NCBI RefSeq assembly: GCF_000517085.1
Contig: NZ_KI912107.1
Span: 5,825,980-5,889,979 of the forward strand
From: Saccharicrinis fermentans DSM 9555 = JCM 21142
GTDB lineage: Bacteria > Bacteroidota > Bacteroidia > Bacteroidales > Marinilabiliaceae
Direction: 5' to 3'
DNA length: 64,000 nucleotides
The translations under genes were made by a program, and so were the position numbers. Under the pieces are notes generated by a model. That model worked only from the letters and a program-made list of their open reading frames with translations. It was not told the DNA's origin and did no database searches. Each line of letters opens with the position of its first letter. Position 1 is the stretch's first letter. Positions 53,339 through 63,218 of this stretch are shown here, piece by piece.

Positions 53339-56300
53339 ATGAAAACAAATCTGCGACTCTTTACTGTTATTGTGATGTTTTTTATTACCCAAGTAATAGT
53401 GGGTCAAAACAGAACAATAACTGGTACAGTAACGGATGATACAAATGAACCTTTGCCAGGTGTATCTATCCGTATGGAAGGAACTACTACCGGTACTATT
53501 ACTGATGTAGATGGTAACTTTAGTTTGGCTGTTCCTCAGGGAAATGTTACGCTGCAATTTTCTTTTATTGGTTTTACCGACCAAAGCGTTGATGTTACTA
53601 TGCTAACACAGGTAAATATTCAATTAAAACCTGAGGTGTCAGATATAGATGAAGTGGTAGTGGTGGGTTATGGAACGATGAAAAAGAGCGACCTTTCTGG
53701 TGCCTCCGTATCATTAAATGCGGATAAATTAAAATCAGCCGGTTTAGCTAATCTCGACCAGGCATTAACCGGACGGGCTGCAGGGGTGTCTGCTGTTTCT
53801 ACATCGGGTCAGCCGGGAGGGGCTGTGAGTATTCGTGTACGTGGGCAGAGTACAATAAATGCTGGTGCTGATCCGCTGTATGTGATAGATGGTGTACCTA
53901 TGCAAAATACAAAAACAGGGGGGCATGACCTGGGATTGGCCGATGCCTTAGGTAATTCTCCTACATCGGGCGTTTCACCTCTCTCCAAAATTAACCCAAG
54001 CGATATTGTGTCTATGGAGATTTTGAAGGATGCTTCTGCAACGGCTATTTACGGTTCGCAGGGGGCAAACGGTGTTATTATTATTACCACCAAAAGAGGA
54101 AAAAAAGGCGATGCCAAATTCGAATATAACGGTTCCTATGGCGTTCAGCATCAGGATACACGGGTTGATGTGATGAATCTGAAGGAATTTGCGGCTTATA
54201 GTCAGGCGGTTGCCGAGGAATCTTTTAGAAATGACGAACGTGCGGAATTTGAAGATGTTTCACTGCTAGGACATGGAACCGATTGGCAGGATGCGATTTT
54301 TCAATTGGCATCCATTCAACAGCATCAGATGAGTGCATCCGGCGGTGGTGATAAATTGAAATATTATGTGTCAGGGGGATATTTGAACCAGGAGGGAACA
54401 ATTGTTGGAACTGAGTTTGAGCGTTTTTCGATGAGAACCAATTTGGATGCTCAGTTAAAAGATTGGTTGAAAATAGGGGTGAATATCAATTTCTCGCAAA
54501 CAGATGAACATCTAGGTTTGGCCGATTCTGAATCGGGAATTATCAGAATTGCTTTGCAAACAACTCCGGATATGCCAATCTATAATATGGACGGGTCTTA
54601 TGCAACCATCTTTAGAGAAGGACAAACCAGTCAACCTAATGCAATAGGTATTGCCATGGATGATGAAAATTTGCTGAAACGAAATTCTTTTGGAAGTACC
54701 CTGTTCTTTGATGCTACCATAATGAAGGATCTAGTGTTACATACCGAAGGTACGCTGAATATGGATTTTTCAAATGCCAGTGTATTTAGACCTAAAGTCG
54801 TTTATGGAAACTGGGAAAGACCAATCAACTCCATGCGGGCACAGAAAAATAAAAATACGTATTGGCAAATAAAGAATTACCTTACGTATGCACGAAGTTT
54901 TGGAAAACATAGTGGTACATTAATGATAGGTCAGGATACTTGGGAAAATGAATATGATTACCAAAGTGTGTATAATACCAACTTGCCCAGTAATGATATA
55001 CACAACCCATCACTGGGTGACGGCATTCCACAAATCACGTATGGTTTTGGTAGTTCTTCTAATGTGTCCTTTTTTGGACGACTTAGTTATAACTACGACA
55101 ATCGTTATATGATGACCTATACACATCGTAGAGATGCTTCATCGAATTTTGGACCAGAGAACAGATGGGCCGGTTTTAATTCTTTTGCAGGGTCGTGGAG
55201 AATTAGCAATGAACCATTTATGGAGTGGGCTGAATCTGCTGTTGATAATGCAAAGCTTCGTGTAGGCTGGGGACAAGTAGGAAACCAGAATATAGATGGT
55301 TATTTATGGGGTGCTAGTATTACAAAAATGGAAACGGGCCTGGGAGCAGGATACCGCCAAAGCAATATTGCCAACCCTTATATTCAATGGGAAAAGCAGG
55401 AGCAACTTAATGTTGGTCTGGATTTGTCGCTGTATAAAACAGTTGATCTGGTTGTTGAATTATATGATAAAACATCCAAAGACATGCTTATGGAACTCCA
55501 ATTGCCATCTTATATGGGAACCCGGGGAAATGAATCCAGTAAGCTGAATGCCCCATGGGGAAATTATGGGGAAATCAATAACAAAGGTGTGGAGGTCTCA
55601 GTCACTACACACAATGTAAAAAATGCGTTTTCATGGGATACCGATTTTCAAATTTCCTTTAACAAAAATAAATTAGTTGCATTGGATGGAACTCCATCTG
55701 CGCATATTGAAGGGTATGGACAATGGAGTGATGTGGTTTCTTTATCCGAAGTGGGAGATCCCTTGTTTAATTTCTATGGGTATGTGACGGATGGTATATA
55801 TCAAAATATTGATGATATTCAGAATAGTCCAAGGACAAATGCATATCCGTCAGATGGAGTGTCATTTGATGCTGCTTCAACGGTTTATCCAGGAGATATG
55901 AAGTATAAAGATATTAGTGGGCCAGACGGTAAACCGGATGGTATCATTGATTCATATGACCGTACTAAAATAGGATCTCCAATGCCGGATTTTACTTTTG
56001 GCTTTAATAATGTCTTTTCATATAGAAATTTCGATTTAAGTATATTTATTAATGGTTCGTATGGTAATGATGTAATGAATTATACAGCCATAAACCTGTC
56101 TAATATGAAAAGTATATGGAATAACCAATTAGCACTGGTGAACAAAAGAGCCATATTAGAGGAAGTGGATGGTGTTGTTCGCGTTTCTAATCCAAGCACT
56201 CATATTCCTCGGGCAACAGGTACTGATCCCAATGACAATGATAGAATATCCGATAGGTATATCGAAGATGGGTCTTTTATACGAATCAAGAATATTACCC

Positions 56301-56515
56301 TAGGATATACCTTTTCAAAACAGCTGCTAAAACATATTTACCTCAGTAATGCTAGGGTGTATGCGAGTATAGAGAATCTGGTCACCTTTACCGATTATAG
56401 TGGCTTCGATCCAGAGGTGGGAGCTAGTACTCAAAGTCCTAATGTCTTTGGTTTAGATAATGGCCGTTATCCTTCGCCTCAGGTGTTTACTTTTGGTTTA
56501 AATGTTTCATTCTAA
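53339..56515 (+). CDS. SusC-like TonB-dependent outer-membrane transporter 2
   Basis: This 1058-aa transporter has a signal peptide ending VIVGQ. It has a carboxypeptidase-regulatory-like domain (RTITGTVTDDTNEPLPGVSIRM), the SusC junction DEVVVVGYGTMKKSD and a plug (RVRGQSTINAGADPLYVIDGVPM, EILKDASATAIYGSQGANGVI), then a barrel ending FTFGLNVSF. The plug and barrel differ clearly from SusC 1, so it is a separate transporter rather than a recent copy. Neighbouring GH2, GH27, epimerase and GH26 remains suggest manno-oligosaccharides as cargo, which is inference. Confidence 0.95.
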   Translation: MKTNLRLFTVIVMFFITQVIVGQNRTITGTVTDDTNEPLPGVSIRMEGTTTGTITDVDGNFSLAVPQGNVTLQFSFIGFTDQSVDVTMLTQVNIQLKPEVSDIDEVVVVGYGTMKKSDLSGASVSLNADKLKSAGLANLDQALTGRAAGVSAVSTSGQPGGAVSIRVRGQSTINAGADPLYVIDGVPMQNTKTGGHDLGLADALGNSPTSGVSPLSKINPSDIVSMEILKDASATAIYGSQGANGVIIITTKRGKKGDAKFEYNGSYGVQHQDTRVDVMNLKEFAAYSQAVAEESFRNDERAEFEDVSLLGHGTDWQDAIFQLASIQQHQMSASGGGDKLKYYVSGGYLNQEGTIVGTEFERFSMRTNLDAQLKDWLKIGVNINFSQTDEHLGLADSESGIIRIALQTTPDMPIYNMDGSYATIFREGQTSQPNAIGIAMDDENLLKRNSFGSTLFFDATIMKDLVLHTEGTLNMDFSNASVFRPKVVYGNWERPINSMRAQKNKNTYWQIKNYLTYARSFGKHSGTLMIGQDTWENEYDYQSVYNTNLPSNDIHNPSLGDGIPQITYGFGSSSNVSFFGRLSYNYDNRYMMTYTHRRDASSNFGPENRWAGFNSFAGSWRISNEPFMEWAESAVDNAKLRVGWGQVGNQNIDGYLWGASITKMETGLGAGYRQSNIANPYIQWEKQEQLNVGLDLSLYKTVDLVVELYDKTSKDMLMELQLPSYMGTRGNESSKLNAPWGNYGEINNKGVEVSVTTHNVKNAFSWDTDFQISFNKNKLVALDGTPSAHIEGYGQWSDVVSLSEVGDPLFNFYGYVTDGIYQNIDDIQNSPRTNAYPSDGVSFDAASTVYPGDMKYKDISGPDGKPDGIIDSYDRTKIGSPMPDFTFGFNNVFSYRNFDLSIFINGSYGNDVMNYTAINLSNMKSIWNNQLALVNKRAILEEVDGVVRVSNPSTHIPRATGTDPNDNDRISDRYIEDGSFIRIKNITLGYTFSKQLLKHIYLSNARVYASIENLVTFTDYSGFDPEVGASTQSPNVFGLDNGRYPSPQVFTFGLNVSF

Positions 56516-56526
56516 AATATATAGTG

Positions 56527-58224
56527 ATGAAAATATATAATATAAAGACTTTTATAATTGCCATTTTAATAATGGGCATAGGCGTGTCTTGTGACGATTT
56601 TTTAGATCGTGCCGCAGAAGATACTTATACAATTGATAGCTTCTATCAAGATGATGATCAGTTGTTTCAAGCGGTTAATACCATTTATAATTCCCCATGG
56701 TACGACTTTCAACGCGGTTTTATGAAAATAGGGGATGTGTTGGCTGGTAATATTGTGTTTGATGTAGGGGATGGGTATACAAATTTTACTTTGAATAATT
56801 CTGATGTGGATATTGCTAATGCTTCTGCTTCTTTATGGTCTGTGAACGCTTATTGTAATGGCGTTATACAAAACGTTGATACAAAATCAGGTTCGGAAGT
56901 AACTCAATATGCTAAAAATACAGTTAAAGGCGAAGCAATGGTTTGGAAAGCAATGAGCTACTTTTATTTGGTTCGCTGTTTTGGTGCTGTACCAATTATA
57001 CATGATAATGCCGAAATAATTTCCAGTAACTCTTCTACTACCCTAAAAAGAAATAAAATTCAGGATGTTTATAAGTATATTACTTTGATATTAAAGGATG
57101 CCATAGAGCTGTTGCCCGAAAGTAATGATGCGGGAAGGATAGATAGATATAGTGCTTGTGGCTTGTTGGCAAAAGTATACCTAACTAAAGCAGGATACGG
57201 ACAAAATAACACCCGCAATGAGGATGACCTGGCTGAAGCGGCTAAATATGCAAAGTTAGTTATTGACCAAAGTGGTAGATCTTTACACCCGGCATACGAG
57301 GAGCTGTTTCAATTAAAGGGTAATTTTAATACTGAGAGTCTGATCGCATGGCATTGGACCGTTGGAGCACAATGGACAAGCCAAAATTCCTTGCAGTCAG
57401 ATTTGTCAATGGCGAATTTTTCGGATGCTGTGCAGTCGTGGGGTGGATATGTGTATCCTACCATCGATTTACAAAATGAATTTGATGAAGATGCCACTAG
57501 CCTTACCCGAAAATACAGAGATACCCGTCGCAAAGCAACCATGATGATGGTGGGTGATACTTATGATTATTGGTGGACTGAGATGGGGGGATTTATCTAT
57601 AATTGGGATAGCTCAGAAGAAGGTATGTATAAAGGATCATTGAGCTTTGTTAGTGGCACTGGAGCTAATTGTGCCAAGCATATTGTGGGCCGATTGGCTG
57701 ATGCAAAGGCGCAGGGGTATAGTGACCTGGATCGTATGCATACCCCCTTAAGTACGCATCTGCTTCGCTTGGCTGACGTTTACCTGATATATGCTGAAGC
57801 TGTCCTGGGGAATGATGCGTCATCAACAGATGCGGCTGCTCTGAGTGCACTAAATGCTGTTAGAGCGAGAGCGCTTCAGGGTAATCATGTGGATGCAACC
57901 GAATTTACCTTTGATGATATAGATAAGGAAAGACGCCTGGAGTTAGCTTTCGAGGGTGACCGATGGTACGATCTGGTTCGTTTACATTATTATAAACCAG
58001 AAAAGGCTAAGCAAATGATTGCTGCTCAAAATAGGGGTTCCTGGGATGGGCTTGATGATTTGTATACAAATGATAACGATGCGAACCTGAATCTAAGAGA
58101 GTTGTTTGTAACACCTTCTGATGTTGATTTTGTAATTCCATTTCCTGAAGTCGACTTGTCGTTGAATCCGGGATTAATGGATGATCCAGTTGACTTTGAC
58201 TTTGGTTCTATTGGCTATAATTAG
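56527..58224 (+). CDS. SusD-like substrate-binding lipoprotein 2
   Basis: This 565-aa lipoprotein (lipobox IGVSC) is partner to SusC 2. ATG 56527 is preferred to the GTG one codon before. Family features are CDDFLDRAAEDTYTIDSFYQDDDQL at the mature N-terminus, the helical VKGEAMVWKAMSYFYLVRCFGAVPII, a helical RYSACGLLAKVYLTKAGYG block and the C-terminal ERRLELAFEGDRWYDLVRLHYYKPEKA. It starts 11 nt after SusC 2. It binds the oligosaccharide and closes the SusC channel at the cell surface. Confidence 0.94.
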   Translation: MKIYNIKTFIIAILIMGIGVSCDDFLDRAAEDTYTIDSFYQDDDQLFQAVNTIYNSPWYDFQRGFMKIGDVLAGNIVFDVGDGYTNFTLNNSDVDIANASASLWSVNAYCNGVIQNVDTKSGSEVTQYAKNTVKGEAMVWKAMSYFYLVRCFGAVPIIHDNAEIISSNSSTTLKRNKIQDVYKYITLILKDAIELLPESNDAGRIDRYSACGLLAKVYLTKAGYGQNNTRNEDDLAEAAKYAKLVIDQSGRSLHPAYEELFQLKGNFNTESLIAWHWTVGAQWTSQNSLQSDLSMANFSDAVQSWGGYVYPTIDLQNEFDEDATSLTRKYRDTRRKATMMMVGDTYDYWWTEMGGFIYNWDSSEEGMYKGSLSFVSGTGANCAKHIVGRLADAKAQGYSDLDRMHTPLSTHLLRLADVYLIYAEAVLGNDASSTDAAALSALNAVRARALQGNHVDATEFTFDDIDKERRLELAFEGDRWYDLVRLHYYKPEKAKQMIAAQNRGSWDGLDDLYTNDNDANLNLRELFVTPSDVDFVIPFPEVDLSLNPGLMDDPVDFDFGSIGYN

Positions 58225-58344
58225 CATTACACAAAGATGGATATGAGGTGGTCGTGGAAGAGTGTTTATGTTGTTGAAATGTAGGGTGGTGAGTGCATTT
58301 TTTTTGACCATTACAGATAACCTTAATAAGTAAATTATAAATTC
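58225..58344 (+). repeat. Possible very degenerate leader repeat copy I
   Basis: The spacer ends CTTAATAAGTAAATTATAAA before the start codon region, nearly as in copy G. A 13-codon frame at about 58243 (MRWSWKSVYVVEM, TAG) is followed by GGTGGTGAGTGCATTTT. The architecture resembles the leader family, but sequence identity is low. Confidence 0.25.
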
Positions 58345-59586
58345 ATGAAAACTATCAGAAACTTAAATATATGTGGAACACATATCTTGCTGTTGATCTT
58401 TGCGATGGCATTTATGTTCCAATCATGTGAGGAATATCCTCATGAGTATGAAGTGGCAGGCGGTGTACCTAAGATAGATTACATTAGGATAACCACGCCA
58501 GAAAAATCCGATTCTTTAATAATAAGTGCTTCTCTAAATAGTACGATAACTATTATTGGAGAGAACTTAAGAAGTATTACCGAGATGTGGTTTAATGATA
58601 AAAAAGCCTATTTGAATACGAGTTTTATCACTTCAAATGCACTGATTGTTAATATTCCTAACGAGATTCCGGGTGTTGTGTCAGATAAAATATACATGGT
58701 GGCTGGTAAAGATACGCTCACCTATGATTTTAATGTGGTTGTTCCCCCTCCAGCTCCCAAGTCGATGCTTTGCGAATTTGTGGAAGATGGGGATGAGGCG
58801 GTTATTTATGGAAATTATTTTATTGATGACATGAATGTGCCTTTGCAGGTAATCTTTCCTGGAGAAGTGGAAGGAGAAGTGATTAGTGTAAGTGATGATT
58901 TTGATGAAATAATTGTTAAAGTGCCTGTAGGGGCAGCTGTCGGTCAAATTACCGTAAAAAGTATTTACGGATCTACGCGTTCTTCTTTCTTTTTTCGTGA
59001 TGATAGAAACTACATCCTCGATTGGGACAATCTGGATGCAGCAGGAGGCTGGCGATCCGGTGTGATTGCAAGTACAGAACCGACTGGTATTAGTGGAAAT
59101 TATGTTCGTTTTCATGGTGATATGACGGGCGCTGTTGGTGAAACATGGAACGAAGATGCTCATAGCTTTAATCTTTGGAATGCTTCTAATGGGAGAAGTG
59201 ATGAACCTTTTTATGAGGGTGATCTGAGTGCAGCAGTACTTAAATTTGAATGTTATGTGGTGGAAGAATGGAAGGCGAGTGCATTGCAAATGATATTTAC
59301 ACCTTATAGCGTTAGTGCTACAAATAGCTATATCGCAGATGGAATGACCCCTCGTGGATTGTGGATACCTTGGGCTTCGTCAGGTAGCTACCGAACCGAA
59401 GGGTGGACTACTGTAACCATCCCCATGTCTGAATTCCATTATTATCATGACGGTACCGATGCTGGTTCAGCAATAACGAATGATATGTTAGGAGGTCTTA
59501 CTTTCTTTGTTTGGAATGGAGGAGTGGAAGGTGAAGATTGTAGCGTTCATATGTGTATCGATAATATACGTATTGTACCTATGTAA
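58345..59586 (+). CDS. Surface glycan-binding lipoprotein with IPT/TIG domains
   Basis: This 413-aa lipoprotein (lipobox FQSC) follows SusD 2. One clear IPT/TIG-type Ig domain (about 40-135, STITIIGENLRSITEMWFNDKKA) and probably a second (about 140-215) act as spacers. The C-terminal half (about 220-413, from YILDWDNLDAAGGW to CSVHMCIDNIRIVPM) resembles the C-terminal binding domain of SGBP-B-type proteins. It would hold polysaccharide at the cell surface for SusCD. No catalytic motif is seen. The ligand is unknown. Confidence 0.78.
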   Translation: MKTIRNLNICGTHILLLIFAMAFMFQSCEEYPHEYEVAGGVPKIDYIRITTPEKSDSLIISASLNSTITIIGENLRSITEMWFNDKKAYLNTSFITSNALIVNIPNEIPGVVSDKIYMVAGKDTLTYDFNVVVPPPAPKSMLCEFVEDGDEAVIYGNYFIDDMNVPLQVIFPGEVEGEVISVSDDFDEIIVKVPVGAAVGQITVKSIYGSTRSSFFFRDDRNYILDWDNLDAAGGWRSGVIASTEPTGISGNYVRFHGDMTGAVGETWNEDAHSFNLWNASNGRSDEPFYEGDLSAAVLKFECYVVEEWKASALQMIFTPYSVSATNSYIADGMTPRGLWIPWASSGSYRTEGWTTVTIPMSEFHYYHDGTDAGSAITNDMLGGLTFFVWNGGVEGEDCSVHMCIDNIRIVPM

Positions 59587-59622
59587 TTCTTAGATGCATG
59601 ATCATTTAAAATTAAATATAGA

Positions 59623-59714
59623 TACATGGAATGAGTCGTGGTAATTGTTTTACATACAGTAGGATAGTTGGTTTAGGTGAGTTTCATGTGATCTTAATAA
59701 TAAATTATAAACTC
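59623..59714 (+). repeat. Leader repeat copy G
   Basis: ATG 59626 begins a 14-codon register ending TAG at 59667, the same length as intact copies, but codon 3 (CGA elsewhere) is TGA. The start of the next gene lies 47 nt later. The outer stem changed on both arms (ACATG with CATGT, a T-A to C-G pair relative to copy D). The inner hairpin GTAA/TTAC is also intact. Confidence 0.6.
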
Positions 59715-61841
59715 ATGAAAAAGTTAAAGATATTATTGCTTCTGTCGTTGTTTGGTTTTTTAAGCTTATCAACGTTTTTTGCTTCATGTAGCGATGATGA
59801 AGATAAGGGTGCAGATGAAGTGACATTATATAGCTATGGACCTATGCCCATAGCAAGAGGTGCTGAACTTAGATTTATTGGTGACAATCTGGATAAGGTG
59901 AGTAGTATAGTACTTCCTCCTGATTTGCAGGTTATAAGTACTGAATTTACGGAACATACTGAAAAAAGTATAAAACTTACTGTGCCTCAGGATGCCGTAG
60001 AGGGGTATGTAAATTTGTTGGCTGGAGAAGTGACTGTTACTACAAAAACTAAAATTGGCTTTTCAGAACCCATAGATATAGATGGCTCTTTTACTCCTAA
60101 AATCATTAAACCCGGGGGGGTGTTGACCATTGAAGGTGATTATTTGAATTTAGTTGGAGAGGTGATTTTTACAGACCGTATAGCTGTTGATAGTGCTGAT
60201 TTTATGACGATATCGCGTAAGCAAATTACCTTAATGGTCCCTCCTCAAGCACAAACAGGAAAAATAGCGGTGTCAAATGGGGCCGATGATCCTATCGTAA
60301 TTTACTCAGAGGATGAGCTAACTGTTACGGTACCCACATTAACAGAACTGTCGCCAAATCCGATTGTCGCAGGTGCTGACTTGCGTATTAAGGGAACAGA
60401 CTTGGATTTAGTGACAAGTATAGGTTTGGGTGGAGATGTGCAGGTGACAGACTTTACCTTGGAAGAAGATGGTACAGCCATCGGGTTGACTGTACCGATG
60501 AATACCCAAGATGGCAACGTTTCGTTGAACCTGGCTTCGAGAATTATTGTGACATCAGCTGAAGAATTGGTGATGGTGGTGCCTACAGTTTCAGTGACAC
60601 CTACAACCATAAAAAATGGTGCTGTACTCACGGTGACGGGAGAAGATCTTGGTTTAATTAGTGAGGTTGTTTTTGCGGGGGGAGCCAATGGAACCATACA
60701 AGAGGGGAGAACCGCAACAGAAATGAAGGTTATAGTGCCTGATGCTGCAATCAGCGGTGAGGTGATTTTTAATACAACAGCTGCTAAAACGGTTTCTGGT
60801 GGCGATTTAGTACTGATGGAACCTAGTATTGTGAATATGGCTCCGATATCTGCTAAACCGAATGTGGATGTGGTAATTACCGGGATGGATTTGGATTTAG
60901 TTAGTAAAATTAGGTTTGCGGGTAATATGGAAGGGGCCATTGTTTCTCAATCGGAGACGGAAATTGTGGTAACAATACCTGTGGGTTCAGTGACAGGTGT
61001 CATCACTTTGATAACCGTGAATGGAACAGAAATCATTTCTTCTGCGAGTTTGGAGGTCCTACAAAATCTACCCACATTTACTTCTTATGGTGAGGCTAAA
61101 GGAGTTCCGGGAGAAATATTAACGATTAATGGAATGAACCTGAGTTTGGTGAAAAAAATAATCTTTCCGGGTGGTATAGCAGCTACTGCTTATGGCGAAA
61201 AATCAGATAGTCGCATAGAAGTATATGTTCCGGAAGAGGTACCTGTGGGTGTCGGTCGATTGACCATGCTGACCTATGAAGGAGAAGAGGGCTTTTTTCC
61301 GGAGATATTTTTGGGTTCTACTGAGCCAGTTGTCGATCCAGACTATGTTTTCTTTGATTTTAACGGATCAGAAAAAGGTAGCTGGTGGGGTAATGCAATG
61401 GGCAGTGATGTGTCAAGTGATGCACCAATGGCTGATGGTACACCTTATTGGTCTATAAACGGATACAGTACGCCGGATTATGGCTGGGATGGAGGCTTTT
61501 TCTGGAGAAATGGAGGTAATAATATTAAAACAGAAGGTTTGTTAGTGGATAGGGATGTTCTGAAGTTTGATATTAATATTCACGAGCCTGTGCTTGATGG
61601 TGAACTACGACTGAACATCAGAGGTGATGATTATGACGCAAATGCTATTTATAAGCCATGGGAAGAGGATCCTTCATTTGTGACGGTTGGATGGATCACT
61701 GCAACTATACCACTTACTGAGTTCGGAATTACAGATGCTCAATTACAGGGCCTAACAAAAGATTTTGGTGCTGTATTTATTTCAGGAAGCGCTGTGAAGG
61801 TTCATATGGACATCGATAATGTAAGATTTGAAAAAAGGTAG
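59715..61841 (+). CDS. Long surface glycan-binding lipoprotein with about six IPT/TIG domains
   Basis: This 708-aa lipoprotein has lipobox FFASC. I choose ATG 59715 because it gives a clean signal peptide and is the position fixed by leader copy G; an upstream in-frame ATG at 59631 lies in the leader. Six tandem IPT-like repeats share the pattern GxxLxIxGxxLxLVxxIxFxGG (segments beginning near VTLYSYGPMPI, FTPKIIKPGG, LTELSPNPIVAG, VSVTPTTIKNG, IVNMAPISAKPN and FTSYGEAKGVPG). The C-terminal domain (about 490-708, from YVFFDFNGSEKGSWWG to VHMDIDNVRFEKR) is probably the glycan-binding part. It would reach far from the outer membrane. It is the last gene of the SusCD 2 group. Confidence 0.8.
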   Translation: MKKLKILLLLSLFGFLSLSTFFASCSDDEDKGADEVTLYSYGPMPIARGAELRFIGDNLDKVSSIVLPPDLQVISTEFTEHTEKSIKLTVPQDAVEGYVNLLAGEVTVTTKTKIGFSEPIDIDGSFTPKIIKPGGVLTIEGDYLNLVGEVIFTDRIAVDSADFMTISRKQITLMVPPQAQTGKIAVSNGADDPIVIYSEDELTVTVPTLTELSPNPIVAGADLRIKGTDLDLVTSIGLGGDVQVTDFTLEEDGTAIGLTVPMNTQDGNVSLNLASRIIVTSAEELVMVVPTVSVTPTTIKNGAVLTVTGEDLGLISEVVFAGGANGTIQEGRTATEMKVIVPDAAISGEVIFNTTAAKTVSGGDLVLMEPSIVNMAPISAKPNVDVVITGMDLDLVSKIRFAGNMEGAIVSQSETEIVVTIPVGSVTGVITLITVNGTEIISSASLEVLQNLPTFTSYGEAKGVPGEILTINGMNLSLVKKIIFPGGIAATAYGEKSDSRIEVYVPEEVPVGVGRLTMLTYEGEEGFFPEIFLGSTEPVVDPDYVFFDFNGSEKGSWWGNAMGSDVSSDAPMADGTPYWSINGYSTPDYGWDGGFFWRNGGNNIKTEGLLVDRDVLKFDINIHEPVLDGELRLNIRGDDYDANAIYKPWEEDPSFVTVGWITATIPLTEFGITDAQLQGLTKDFGAVFISGSAVKVHMDIDNVRFEKR

Positions 61842-61935
61842 GTGTTGCGATGAGTTCGCTTGAGATCGTAGTAAAAGGGCATTGGTGTTTGTTATGTATG
61901 GCTTCATGAATGACCATCGTTTATGAAATTGGATT

Positions 61936-63132
61936 ATGATAGATCATTTTAAAAATAAAGTAGCTCCTGATATGAAGAAAGAGCTACGAAGTATATTGAA
62001 ATATTGGGCTGAAAATACCATTGATTTTGCGAACGAAGGTTTTGTAGGTGAGCTGGATGCATATGGACATAGAAATGTAAAGGCTGATAAAAGTGCAGTG
62101 TTGAATACTCGCTTGCTCTATACGTTTTCGGCTGCTTATATCTTTTTTAAAGAATCTGTTTATTTAAAAATAGCAGAAAAGGCTTATGGCTACTTGCTTC
62201 GGTACTTCTGGGATTATAAAAACGGAGGATTGTTTTGGTCGGTAGATGCCAAAGGAGTGGTGACCGATAACCATAAGCAGGCTTATGCACAGGGCTTTGG
62301 TATATATGGTTTTACAGAATATTATAAAGCAACAGGTTGTAAAGAAAGTCTTGAATGTGCCATTGGATTATTTCAATTGCTGGAATTTAAATTTAAGGAT
62401 AAAGAATTTGGGGGGTATATGGAAGCCTTGTCAAATGACTGGCTTCCGTTGGAGGATATGCGCTTAAGTAGTAAGGATGCCAATGAACCCAAATCTATGA
62501 ATACTCACTTGCATATTATAGAACCTTATACGGAGCTTTATAAGGTGTGGCCTCGTAAGCGTTTGAAAAATAGTATAGAAGACTTGTTGTTTATTTTTAA
62601 AGATAAGATCGTGGATGGTAATACATTTCATTTTAACTTGTTTTTTGAACGGGACTGGTCGGTAAAATCCAATATCGTGTCCTATGGTCACGATATTGAA
62701 GGCGCATGGTTGTTGAATGAAGCCGCTCAGGTAATTCAGGATCAAGAAATGATGGTTCAGGTGAGGGAGCTGTCCTTGAAAATAGCGAATGCTACAATGT
62801 TGGATGGTTTAGATGAGGACGGTAGTGTTTTTTATGAGATGCAGGGTAATTGTTTAGATAAGGATAAACATTGGTGGCCACAAGCCGAAGCATTGGTTGG
62901 ATTTTTGGACGCTTACCAAAATTTTAGTGATGAAAAGTATCTGAAAGCTGTCGAAAAAGTATGGGTGTTTATCCTTTATTATATGAGAGATAAGGAGTAT
63001 GGCGAATGGTTTTGGAAAGTGGATGAGGAGGGGGTGCCAGATAGATTACTGCCTAAAGTGGGATTTTGGAAGTGCCCGTATCATAACGCAAGAGCCCTTA
63101 TGGAAGCCATTAGACGCATTAGTATGATATGA
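61936..63132 (+). CDS. AGE-family cellobiose/mannobiose 2-epimerase
   Basis: This is a 398-aa protein with no signal peptide, so cytoplasmic. The alpha/alpha barrel carries family motifs: LNTRLLYTFSAAY, GGLFWSVDAKG, KQAYAQGFGIYGF, MNTHLHIIEPYTELYKVWP, SYGHDIEGAWLL, HWWPQAEALVGFLDAY and GFWKCPYHNARALME, with the histidines used in epimerisation. It converts the reducing-end mannose of beta-1,4-mannobiose to glucose (or the reverse with cellobiose). In mannan pathways the product normally goes to a GH130 phosphorylase, which is not in the window. It supports the mannan reading of this half of the locus. Confidence 0.9.
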   Translation: MIDHFKNKVAPDMKKELRSILKYWAENTIDFANEGFVGELDAYGHRNVKADKSAVLNTRLLYTFSAAYIFFKESVYLKIAEKAYGYLLRYFWDYKNGGLFWSVDAKGVVTDNHKQAYAQGFGIYGFTEYYKATGCKESLECAIGLFQLLEFKFKDKEFGGYMEALSNDWLPLEDMRLSSKDANEPKSMNTHLHIIEPYTELYKVWPRKRLKNSIEDLLFIFKDKIVDGNTFHFNLFFERDWSVKSNIVSYGHDIEGAWLLNEAAQVIQDQEMMVQVRELSLKIANATMLDGLDEDGSVFYEMQGNCLDKDKHWWPQAEALVGFLDAYQNFSDEKYLKAVEKVWVFILYYMRDKEYGEWFWKVDEEGVPDRLLPKVGFWKCPYHNARALMEAIRRISMI

Positions 63133-63218
63133 AGATGTATCGCGAACAACAGGTTATATATCTTAGGTATTTAATTGTTTCTGTATAATATAGAAAGATA
63201 AAAACGAAATTTTTATTA

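Noticed and set aside
58681-59289. Minus-strand frame of 202 codons within the other IPT lipoprotein gene
   Set aside because: It is antisense to a well-supported lipoprotein, with no recognisable domain, start context or promoter.
59631-59714. Upstream ATG giving a longer IPT lipoprotein
   Set aside because: It would place 28 extra residues before the signal peptide and lies inside leader repeat G.
60302-60940. Long minus-strand frame of 212 codons within the IPT lipoprotein gene
   Set aside because: It is antisense to an obviously real repeat protein. Its low-complexity composition reflects the IPT repeats on the other strand.
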